A DNA stretch of 64,000 nt. Source: CAG-411 sp963643465. Lineage in GTDB: Bacteria; Bacillota; Clostridia; Lachnospirales; Lachnospiraceae. The notes beneath the pieces were generated by a model. It was not told where the DNA came from. It made no database searches and saw nothing but the letters and a program-made list of their open reading frames with translations. Position numbers and translations under genes: made by a program. The DNA is taken from NCBI GenBank assembly GCA_963643465.1, contig CAVIJT010000014.1, forward strand, positions 12,411 to 76,410. Direction: 5' to 3'. Below are positions 33,612 through 41,316 of the stretch, one piece after another (position 1 is the first letter of the stretch; every line of letters starts with the position of its first letter).

Positions 33612-34673
33612 ATGGAAAAAGAGGTAAAGGAAAAAGAAGTCACTCGTATTCTCATTGTGGATGATGTAGAGACGAATCGTTTTACGTTGCGGGATATTAT
33701 TGCTGAAATGGGATATCAACCTATTTTAACGGAAAATGGAGAGCAGGCATTAAAAATTGTAGAACGTTTTCCTTTGAAATTGATTATTTCAGATGTGGCA
33801 ATGCCAGTGATGGACGGATATGAATTATGTAAGAGAGTCAAAGAGAATCCAGAAACCAGAGAGATACCGATTATTTTCATATCTGCATTTGATGATCCCT
33901 CTGATATTATAAAAGGGTTTGAGTTAAAGGGTGAGGATTACATTACCAAGCCTTTTATTCCTGAAGTCGTACAGGCTCGAGTGAAAGTTCATTTGAAGCT
34001 GGCAGAAAATAATAAGACTATGCAGGAGATGAACCGAAAGCTACATGCTTCTGTAACAGAACAGATGAGCCAGGTGGAAGGGGAAAAACGAAATGTGCTA
34101 TATGCCATGCTTCGTATAGCCAGAGAACATCCTACTTTTCAACAGGATCAGATGGAGCGATTATCGGCAAATTGTAAGACGCTGGCAGAGGCGTTACAGC
34201 TTTCGAAGCAGTTTGGAGCGTTGATTTCAGACGCATATATCAGCACTATAGAACTGGCTGCTCCTCTTTGCAATTTAGGCAGTGTGGCAGTACCTTCCCA
34301 GTTGTTTGATAAAAATGAGGGACTGACAAAAGAGGAACAAACCATGTTGGAACAACATACTACCATTGGGGCAGAGATTTTAGCGGATGTAAAGCGAAAC
34401 AGCAATTATAACGATTTTTTGGAAATGTCGGTGGAGATTGCTCATTTCCATCATGAAAATTGGGATGGAAGTGGATATCCAGAACAGTTAAAAGGAGAGG
34501 AGATTCCTTTATCAGCACAAATTGTACATATTGCCACTGATTTTGGAGAATTGACAAAGCAAGATGGAAAGAGTGCAGAAGAGGCTATTGGTGTGATGGA
34601 AAAGTCTGTGGGAACCATTTATAATCCTGAGATTTTTAATATTATGAGTAAAATTGTAAGGCAGTTGCATTAA
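33612..34673 (+). CDS. Response regulator with degenerate HD-GYP domain
   Basis: A 353-residue receiver (about 10-130; ILIVDD, phospho-Asp in ISDVAMPVMDG, TKPF) fused to an HD-GYP domain (about 140-353). HD-GYP domains normally hydrolyse cyclic di-GMP using a metal site with LHDIGK and HHExWDGxGYP. Here the second half is intact (HHENWDGSGYP, GEEIPLSAQIVHIA), but the HD motif reads LCNLGS (about 218-223), without His, Asp or Lys. Catalysis is therefore doubtful, and a binding or scaffold role is inferred. The ATG has GAGGAGGG about 7 nt upstream. It sits between the PAS kinase and cheR genes, with short gaps. Confidence 0.92.
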   Translation: MEKEVKEKEVTRILIVDDVETNRFTLRDIIAEMGYQPILTENGEQALKIVERFPLKLIISDVAMPVMDGYELCKRVKENPETREIPIIFISAFDDPSDIIKGFELKGEDYITKPFIPEVVQARVKVHLKLAENNKTMQEMNRKLHASVTEQMSQVEGEKRNVLYAMLRIAREHPTFQQDQMERLSANCKTLAEALQLSKQFGALISDAYISTIELAAPLCNLGSVAVPSQLFDKNEGLTKEEQTMLEQHTTIGAEILADVKRNSNYNDFLEMSVEIAHFHHENWDGSGYPEQLKGEEIPLSAQIVHIATDFGELTKQDGKSAEEAIGVMEKSVGTIYNPEIFNIMSKIVRQLH

Positions 34674-34691
34674 GTAGTAGGGGATGGGGAC

Positions 34692-35498
34692 ATGACAGAT
34701 GAGGAATTTTTTAGAATACATACCTTTTTAAAACAATCCTATGGAATTGATATGAGCAAAAAGAAGGAAATTGTAACCGGGCGTTTGGAAAATTACATTC
34801 ATCGCCGGGGATTTCGAAGTTATGACCAATATCTCAGTGCGTTGGAACAGGACTATACTGGAGAAATGGAAAAAGAGCTGGTGAATTTGTTGACAACAAA
34901 CCATACCTTTTTTATGCGGGAATTTGAGCATTTTGAATTTCTTAGGGAGGTTGTTCTTCCATATTTAAGACAAAAGGAAGCAAACAAGAAAGATTTGGCG
35001 ATTTGGTGTGGGGCATCTTCTACTGGTCAAGAACCTTATATGCTTGCTATGATGCTCATGGATTTTTTTGGATTGGCACATAGAGAGTGGGATACCAGAG
35101 TGCTTGCCACAGACATTTCTACTGAGGTATTACAACAGGCAGTGGCGGGGGTTTATAAAAGTGAAGAGATTGAGGCACTTCCCACTACATGGAAACGACG
35201 CTTTCTTCGTTCCATGCCAGATGGACAAACGTGGAAGATGACAGAGGAAGTGAAGAATCAGGTGATTTTTCGACAGTTTAATTTAATGGAGCCATTTCCA
35301 TTTCGAAGAAAAATGCACATTATTTTTCTTCGAAATGTAATGATATATTTTGACCACAAGACAAAGCAAGAGCTACTAGAAAAAGTTTACGATGCGATGG
35401 AGCCGGGGGGATATTTGTTTATTGGAAGAACAGAGACTTTGGAGAGGGATGTGTTACCTTTTGAGTTAATACAACCATCTATCTTTCGTAAAATATAA
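34692..35498 (+). CDS. cheR: Chemotaxis methyltransferase CheR
   Basis: Adds methyl groups from SAM to glutamates of methyl-accepting chemotaxis proteins, setting receptor sensitivity. At 268 residues it is the usual size. The N-terminal helical domain is followed by LLTTNHTFFMREFEHFEFL, the SAM-binding IWCGASSTGQEPYMLAM, and LRNVMIYFDHKTK. The family's usual FCRNV is FLRNV here, and the final HSE is RTE, both mild divergences. The start lies 18 bp after the HD-GYP gene. A short palindrome GTAAC-TGTTTTAAAAC-GTTAC follows the stop and separates it from cheB. Confidence 0.95.
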   Translation: MTDEEFFRIHTFLKQSYGIDMSKKKEIVTGRLENYIHRRGFRSYDQYLSALEQDYTGEMEKELVNLLTTNHTFFMREFEHFEFLREVVLPYLRQKEANKKDLAIWCGASSTGQEPYMLAMMLMDFFGLAHREWDTRVLATDISTEVLQQAVAGVYKSEEIEALPTTWKRRFLRSMPDGQTWKMTEEVKNQVIFRQFNLMEPFPFRRKMHIIFLRNVMIYFDHKTKQELLEKVYDAMEPGGYLFIGRTETLERDVLPFELIQPSIFRKI

Positions 35499-35537
35499 GT
35501 AACTGTTTTAAAACGTTACAGAAAGAAGCGTGAGAAT

Positions 35538-36590
35538 ATGAGAACAATCAAAGTGCTAGTTGTAGATGACTCCTTGTTGTTTCGGGAGCTTTTAGTACAA
35601 AATCTCAATAAAGATCCGGAAATTCAGGTAGTAGCTACGGCAAAAGACCCTTTTGAGGCAAGGGATGCCATTGTGGAATATAAACCGGATGTTATGACGT
35701 TGGATATTGAACTTCCCAGAATGTCTGGAATAGAATTTTTAAGAAAACTTATGCCTCAATATCCAATGCCGGTGGTTATGATTAGTGCTTTGAGTGATAA
35801 AGTATTTGATGCTATGAATGCCGGTGCCGTAGATTTTGTGGCAAAAAGCAGTGGCAGTAATCGGGCAGAACTTGAGAATTTTGTTAGAAATGAATTGCCT
35901 GGAAAAATAAAAATTGCTGCAAATGCGCAGTTGATTCCCAAAAAGCCTATGTTTTCGTCTGGTTCATCTGTGGCAGAGTTATCTAAGTTGGCAGGAAAAG
36001 AAAACTGTGATGTAAAAAATATGGTTTTGGCTATTGGTGCATCTACAGGAGGAACAGAGGCAACTGCCAATGTACTAAAATATTTAGACACGGATGTACC
36101 GGGGATTGTGATTGTGCAGCATATGCCAAAGGGGTTTACTGGTATGTATGCAGAGCGTCTGGATCGGCAGAGCAAACTCTCTGTGAAAGAGGCAAAAAGT
36201 GGGGATATTGTAAGGCCGGGAACGGCACTTCTTGCCCCCGGAGGAGATGCACACATGAAACTGGTAAAAGTAAATGGTGCGTATCAAGTTTTGATAAAAC
36301 AGGCACCGAAAGTCAATGGACATTGTCCATCTGTGGATGTGTTGTTTGATTCCGTAGCAGAAGAAGCTGGAAGGAATGCTATCGGGATTATTTTAACAGG
36401 CATGGGGGGAGACGGTGCGAAAGGTCTTTTGCATATGCGAAGGGCAGGTGCCAGAACCATTGGCCAGGACCCCACTACATGTGTGGTCTATGGTATGCCA
36501 AGAGTTGCTTATGAAATAGGTGCCGTGGAATATCAAGAGAAACTGCAAGATATTCCAAATCGGACTTATCAAATATTACGAACAATGTGA
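35538..36590 (+). CDS. cheB: Chemotaxis response regulator / methylesterase CheB
   Basis: Removes methyl groups from receptors (or deamidates glutamines) when phosphorylated by CheA, opposing CheR. The receiver (about 1-120) has VDDS and the phospho-Asp in MTLDIELPRMSGIEF (about 56). After a linker the C-terminal esterase has GASTGGTEA (Ser about 170), VIVQHMPKGF (His about 195) and TGMGGDGAKG (Asp about 292), the catalytic triad. At 350 residues it is full length. GAAAGAAGCGTGAG precedes the ATG. It lies directly after cheR and 11 bp before the stand-alone receiver gene, which points to one operon. Confidence 0.97.
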   Translation: MRTIKVLVVDDSLLFRELLVQNLNKDPEIQVVATAKDPFEARDAIVEYKPDVMTLDIELPRMSGIEFLRKLMPQYPMPVVMISALSDKVFDAMNAGAVDFVAKSSGSNRAELENFVRNELPGKIKIAANAQLIPKKPMFSSGSSVAELSKLAGKENCDVKNMVLAIGASTGGTEATANVLKYLDTDVPGIVIVQHMPKGFTGMYAERLDRQSKLSVKEAKSGDIVRPGTALLAPGGDAHMKLVKVNGAYQVLIKQAPKVNGHCPSVDVLFDSVAEEAGRNAIGIILTGMGGDGAKGLLHMRRAGARTIGQDPTTCVVYGMPRVAYEIGAVEYQEKLQDIPNRTYQILRTM

Positions 36591-36601
36591 GGTGAAGGGG
36601 T

Positions 36602-36997
36602 ATGAAGATTTTATTAGCAGAAGATGATTATGTAACAAGAAAAGCTATGGATAGTTTTTTATCAAAGTATGGGGAGTGCGATGTTACTGTGGATGGAATG
36701 GAAGCGGTAGATGCCTTTATGCTTGCCCTTGAGGAGGGAGAACCCTATGATTTGGTGTGTTTGGACATTATGATGCCGGTTATGGATGGATATCAGGCAC
36801 TCATGGGAATTCGAAATCTGGAAAAAGAGAGGAATATTCCAAAGGAAAAACAGGCAAAAGTCATTATGACTACTGCATTGAATGAAGAGAAAAATGTAAA
36901 AATGGCATTTGAACTTGGTTGTACCATTTATTCGGGAAAACCAATTGATCAGGTAAGATTTGAACAGGCTTTAAGAAAACTGGGGTTGGTGGAATAA
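36602..36997 (+). CDS. Stand-alone receiver protein (CheY-like)
   Basis: A 131-residue single-domain response regulator. It has the acidic pair AEDD at the N-terminus, the phospho-Asp in LVCLDIMMPVMDGYQAL (about 58), Thr in MTTAL (about 90), and Lys in YSGKPI (about 112). In a flagellar system such a protein carries the signal to the motor switch. No flagellar genes are in this window, so its partner is unknown. A short insertion near LEKERNIPKEKQAK lengthens the region before beta-strand 4, unlike classical CheY. It lies between cheB and cheA, probably co-transcribed. Confidence 0.92.
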   Translation: MKILLAEDDYVTRKAMDSFLSKYGECDVTVDGMEAVDAFMLALEEGEPYDLVCLDIMMPVMDGYQALMGIRNLEKERNIPKEKQAKVIMTTALNEEKNVKMAFELGCTIYSGKPIDQVRFEQALRKLGLVE

Positions 36998-37038
36998 GCC
37001 ACTTGGTTTTCATTCTGTAAAGAAAGGGGGATTACAAC

Positions 37039-39186
37039 ATGGCAGAGACATTCAATACAGAGGGAATGTTGGATATGTACCTGTTTGAGAACGGTCAACT
37101 TTTGGAGCGTTTGCAGGAAATTGTTTTAGAACAAAAAGACGCAGATGGGTTTGATGAGGATAGTATAAATGAAATTTTTCGAACCATGCACACCATTAAG
37201 GGGTCATCCGGAGTAATGATGTTTGAGGGGATTACCGCGTTATCTCATAAGTTGGAGGATGTGTTTTACTATTTGAGAGAATCGCATCCGGAAAATGTAC
37301 CTCATGTTGAACTGGTAACACATGTGCTGGATGTTGCAGATTTTATTACCAATGAGATGGAAAAACTGCAAAACGGTGAGCCTGCAGATGCGGATCCCAA
37401 AGAATTAATCAGCGCATTAGATAAGTTTTTGGGTTCTATCAAAGGCGATACAAAGAAAGAAAAGGAAAAAGTAATTAAGGAAAATGTGCATGAGGAGCCA
37501 ACACAATTTTATTTGGCACCTATGTATACAGAGGCTAGTCACTTTTTCAAGATTTATCTTACTTATGATGAGGGGATTGAGTTGGCAAATGTACATGCCT
37601 ATAAGGCTGTATATGCGTTAAAAGAGTTGGCAGAAGACCTACTTTATTATCCGGAAGATATTTTGACGGATGAGAGCAGTGCAGATGAAATCATGGAAAA
37701 TGGTTTTAAAATATTATTGCAGGCTCAATGCACCGAGGACAAACTTCGTGAGATTATTCATGAAGGGTATGAGCTTAAAAAAGTAGAAATTTTTGAGTGT
37801 AGTGCCAAAGAATATGGACAGGGATTTGACAGTTTTGGGTCTGAGATACGAATTGACCTTGATTCTAGTGTAGAGGAAATTGAGGAGAGGGCAGCAGAAG
37901 CTCAAAACGTACCAAAGACCAAAGAAGAGAAGCCAATGGCACCCGGTGACTTTGTTATTGAATCAAAAGGTCCCGGAAAGCAGAAAAAACTGGCAAAAGA
38001 TAAACCAAAGAAACAGGAGAAAACAAGTTTTATCAGCGTAGATGTAAAAAAGATGGATATGCTAATGGACTTAATAGGAGAGCTTGTTATTTCTGAGTCT
38101 GTGGTATTGCAAAATCAGGATTTAAAAGTGCCTGGGCTGAAATTAGACAATTTCAATAAAGCCGCAGGGCAGATGATGAAAATTTCTACCGATTTACAAA
38201 ATGTAATTATGAGTATGCGAATGGTTCCGCTGACAAACACTTTCCAGAAAATGAATCGAATTGTGTTTGATGCGTCCAGAAAATTGGGAAAAGATGTGGA
38301 ATTTGAGATGATTGGTGAGCATACAGAGGTAGATAAAAATATCATTGAGCATATTTCCGACCCACTTATGCACCTTGTTCGAAATTCTGTAGATCATGGA
38401 GTGGAGACAAACGAAGAGAGAGCCAGAGTTGGTAAAAAAGAAAAAGGAAAAGTCACCTTGTCTGCAAAGACGGAATCTGGAAAAGTGTGGATTGGTGTAC
38501 AAGATAATGGTGCCGGACTTGATCGGGCAAAGATTTTAGCCAAGGCAAGAAAGCAAGGGTTATTGGATTATAACAGAGACGATGCTTCCTATACAGACAA
38601 AGAGGTGTATCAGTTTATTACACTTCCGGGATTTTCTACCAATGAAAAAGTAACAGAACTTTCTGGACGAGGAGTAGGTATGGACGTAGTTGTGTCTAAT
38701 TTACAGGCAATCGGTGGTACTCTTGAGATTGAAAGTACACCAGGAGAAGGAAGTATTATGAACATGAAGATTCCGCTGACGCTTGCCATTATTGACGGTA
38801 TTGTCATGGAAGTGGGAAAATCTTCCTTTGTTATTGAAACAGGCATGGTAAAAGAATTTGTAGGAATTCGGGATAATCATATTGTACAGGACCCGGACGG
38901 AAAAGAATTCGTCATGATTCGTGGGGAAGGCTATCCAGTCCTTCGAGTGGGTGAATGGTATGATTTGAAAGATTATGAGGCGGATTTAGAAGATGGTATG
39001 CTTGTCATTGTAGAAGTGGAGAAACAAATTATTTGTCTCCTAGTAGATAAATTAATAGGCAAACAGGAAATTGTAGTAAAACCAATTCCAGACTACATTA
39101 AAAAAGTCAAAGGTTTATCCGGCTGTACACAGTTAGGAGATGGCAGCATTGCATTGATTTTAGATGCCGCCGGACTCATTGAATAA
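37039..39186 (+). CDS. cheA: Chemotaxis histidine kinase CheA
   Basis: Central kinase of the chemosensory array. At 715 residues it has all five regions: P1 Hpt with the phospho-His in TMHTIKGSSGVMMFEG (residue 51), a P2-like stretch (about 155-270), the P3 dimerisation helices (VDVKKMDMLMDLIGELV, about 336), the P4 ATPase (LVRNSVDHGVE, DNGAGLD, SGRGVGMDVV) and the P5 CheW-like domain (DGIVMEVGKSSFVIET to the end). AGAAAGGGGG lies about 9 nt before the ATG. It would phosphorylate the adjacent receiver and CheB. The neighbouring MCP lacks a sensory domain, so input may come from elsewhere. Confidence 0.98.
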   Translation: MAETFNTEGMLDMYLFENGQLLERLQEIVLEQKDADGFDEDSINEIFRTMHTIKGSSGVMMFEGITALSHKLEDVFYYLRESHPENVPHVELVTHVLDVADFITNEMEKLQNGEPADADPKELISALDKFLGSIKGDTKKEKEKVIKENVHEEPTQFYLAPMYTEASHFFKIYLTYDEGIELANVHAYKAVYALKELAEDLLYYPEDILTDESSADEIMENGFKILLQAQCTEDKLREIIHEGYELKKVEIFECSAKEYGQGFDSFGSEIRIDLDSSVEEIEERAAEAQNVPKTKEEKPMAPGDFVIESKGPGKQKKLAKDKPKKQEKTSFISVDVKKMDMLMDLIGELVISESVVLQNQDLKVPGLKLDNFNKAAGQMMKISTDLQNVIMSMRMVPLTNTFQKMNRIVFDASRKLGKDVEFEMIGEHTEVDKNIIEHISDPLMHLVRNSVDHGVETNEERARVGKKEKGKVTLSAKTESGKVWIGVQDNGAGLDRAKILAKARKQGLLDYNRDDASYTDKEVYQFITLPGFSTNEKVTELSGRGVGMDVVVSNLQAIGGTLEIESTPGEGSIMNMKIPLTLAIIDGIVMEVGKSSFVIETGMVKEFVGIRDNHIVQDPDGKEFVMIRGEGYPVLRVGEWYDLKDYEADLEDGMLVIVEVEKQIICLLVDKLIGKQEIVVKPIPDYIKKVKGLSGCTQLGDGSIALILDAAGLIE

Positions 39187-39221
39187 CACAAAGGAAAAAT
39201 GGAATATTAAGGAGGGATTGT

Positions 39222-39728
39222 ATGAGTGAGGAAGAAACAGTAGTGGATCAGCAAAAGGACAAGTACGTTACCTTTCAATCAGGACATGAGTTCTTTGGAA
39301 TCAAGATACAATATGTCAGCGAGATTATTGTTTTTCAAGAAGTTACAGAGATTCCCGAATGTGAGAATTATATTAAGGGATTGATTAATCTGCGAGGAAA
39401 AATTATTCCTGTTGTGGACGTAAGGCTTCGTTTTGGGCAGGAGCCAATTGAGTATACAGATAGAACCTGTATTATTGTACTGAATGTAAATGATATGCTA
39501 GTGGGATTGATTGTAGAGCGAATTGCAGAGGTGGTGGAAATCACTGAGGAAAACATTTTGCCTGCTCCGCGAATTGGAAAAGCAGATAAAGCCCATCACA
39601 TATTCGTACAAAATATCGGAAAAGTAGGGGATACTGTAAAATTGTTGTTAGACCCAGATAAATTGCTAAACGATGAAGATTATGCGGTGTTGGAACAAAT
39701 TAATCCGGAAACAGAAGAGGGAGAGTGA
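39222..39728 (+). CDS. cheW: Chemotaxis coupling protein CheW
   Basis: Adaptor linking CheA to receptors in the membrane-associated array. The 168-residue protein is a single CheW domain: YVTFQSGHEFFGIKIQYVSEI, then ENYIKGLINLRGKIIPVVDVRLRFG, the most conserved part, and VGLIVERIAEVVEI. A 15-residue acidic tail follows. AAGGAGGG precedes the ATG. Its TGA stop (39726-39728) lies only 5 bp before the preferred MCP start at 39734. This tight spacing suggests coupled translation of adaptor and receptor. Confidence 0.97.
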   Translation: MSEEETVVDQQKDKYVTFQSGHEFFGIKIQYVSEIIVFQEVTEIPECENYIKGLINLRGKIIPVVDVRLRFGQEPIEYTDRTCIIVLNVNDMLVGLIVERIAEVVEITEENILPAPRIGKADKAHHIFVQNIGKVGDTVKLLLDPDKLLNDEDYAVLEQINPETEEGE

Positions 39729-39733
39729 AGCAT

Positions 39734-41083
39734 ATGATGAAAAATGTAAGTATAAAAAATAAATTAATTAGTGGTTTTGGTATTTTAGGAATTTTGATGC
39801 TAATTTGTCTTTATTGTGGATATTCTACGGCAGCTACTTTAGCAGAGGGAAAAGTAGAAGATATGGAACATTTCATGAGTTCATACAATATTTTTAATGG
39901 CGTTTTACTTATAATTATGGTTAGTTTTATGATTGGGATTGCTGTAGGATTGGTACATCGCATTGATGGCTCCATTTCTTTGATGATAGATGCTTCAAAG
40001 AAGTTGGCAATGGGTGATGTAGATGTGAATTTATCCAGAGAAGGCAATGATGAGTTTACAAAGATGATTATAGAATACCAGAAGGTAATTGATAACATCA
40101 AATATCAGGCAGATATCACAGAAAAAATTGCCAATGGAGATTTGACTATTATGGTTACGCCAAAGTCAGAGAAGGATATTATGGGAAAAGCCCTTCAAAA
40201 ATTAGTAAAACAAAATCAGGATGCACTGTTACATATCGATGATGCTGCTCGTCAGGTAAATGTAAGTTCTTCTCAGGTGGCAAGTGCCAGTGAAGCATTG
40301 GCACAGGGTTCTACAGAACAGGCAAGTGCCATTGAGCAGATTACAGCTTCTATTGATGATATTGCAGAAAAAACCAAAGAAAATGCAGTGGAAGCAGACA
40401 AGGCAGCAGAACTTATGGACAATGCTATTTCTAATGTCAACAAAGGAAAAGAAGACATGACAGAAATGATGGATGCAATGCAGCAAATCAATGATTCCTC
40501 TGAGAGTATTTCAAAGATTATTAAAGTAATTGATGATATTGCGTTCCAGACAAATATTTTAGCATTGAACGCAGCAGTAGAAGCTGCAAGAGCTGGAGAG
40601 GCAGGAAAAGGATTTGCAGTAGTAGCAGAGGAAGTCCGTAATCTTGCAGCAAAAAGTGCAGCCGCAGCATCAGAAACCGCAGAATTGATTGAAGATTCCA
40701 TTGAAAAAGTAGAATCTGGTTCTAAGATTGCATTAGAAACACAAAAAGCAATTGATATCATTACTGATGTAGTGGTAGAAAGTGGAAAGATTGTAGAGGG
40801 AATTGCACAGGCATCCAATTATCAGGCAACTGCTATTGCACAGGTAGATCAGGCAATTGGACAAGTTTCACAGGTAGTACAGAATAATTCAGCTACTAGT
40901 GAGGAATGTGCTGCAGCCAGCATTGAACTTTCTAATCAGTCTGCAAGAATGACAGAGTTGTTGTCTATCTTTACGTTAGATAATCGCCAAAGTAGTTTCC
41001 AGAATCGTCCGAGTGCATATAGCAGCAAGGCAGAACGAAACGAACAAATTATTTCTTTGGGAAGTGGATTTGGAAAATATTAA
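39734..41083 (+). CDS. Methyl-accepting chemotaxis protein lacking a sensory domain
   Basis: A 449-residue receptor. Two membrane segments (about residues 11-34 and 50-72) are joined by a loop of only ~15-20 residues, so there is no extracytoplasmic ligand domain. HAMP-like segments follow (DGSISLMIDASKKLAMGDVDV, then a second one at ITEKIANGDLTI). The signalling hairpin tip reads DIAFQTNILALNAAVEAARA and GKGFAVVAEEVRNLA, which binds CheA/CheW. An in-frame GTG at 39725 overlaps the cheW stop but has poor spacing; ATG 39734 is preferred. No C-terminal CheR-docking pentapeptide is seen (ends GSGFGKY). Input might be mechanical, energy-related or through a partner. Confidence 0.95.
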   Translation: MMKNVSIKNKLISGFGILGILMLICLYCGYSTAATLAEGKVEDMEHFMSSYNIFNGVLLIIMVSFMIGIAVGLVHRIDGSISLMIDASKKLAMGDVDVNLSREGNDEFTKMIIEYQKVIDNIKYQADITEKIANGDLTIMVTPKSEKDIMGKALQKLVKQNQDALLHIDDAARQVNVSSSQVASASEALAQGSTEQASAIEQITASIDDIAEKTKENAVEADKAAELMDNAISNVNKGKEDMTEMMDAMQQINDSSESISKIIKVIDDIAFQTNILALNAAVEAARAGEAGKGFAVVAEEVRNLAAKSAAAASETAELIEDSIEKVESGSKIALETQKAIDIITDVVVESGKIVEGIAQASNYQATAIAQVDQAIGQVSQVVQNNSATSEECAAASIELSNQSARMTELLSIFTLDNRQSSFQNRPSAYSSKAERNEQIISLGSGFGKY

Positions 41084-41090
41084 CAAGACA

Positions 41091-41190
41091 AAGAGGCGCA
41101 TACCAAATATGCGGTATGCGCTCTTTGCTATGGAGATAAGAGGAAAATAGTGGGGAGATATGGTTTCTTGTCTTTATAGCAAAGAGCGCA
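41091..41190 (+). terminator. Terminator-like hairpin plus competing inverted repeat after the MCP gene
   Basis: AAAGAG-G-CGCATACC pairs with GGTATGCG-CTCTTT (about 41091-41120), ending the che operon. GCGCTCTTTGCTAT (41116-41129), which overlaps the 3' arm, is also perfectly inverted at 41177-41190. The RNA can therefore fold in two ways. A further hairpin ATCTAAAA/TTTTAGAT lies just before the next kinase gene (about 41265-41300). Confidence 0.6.
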
Positions 41191-41316
41191 GCTCAATAAA
41201 GCGATAGATGATAAGGGAGAAATAAAGTGTCATGTCTGAAAGGGAGTCATACATCTGACACATATCTAAAAGAAGCATGTTTTTTTGCTTGTTTTAGATA
41301 AAGGGGGGATTTTACT

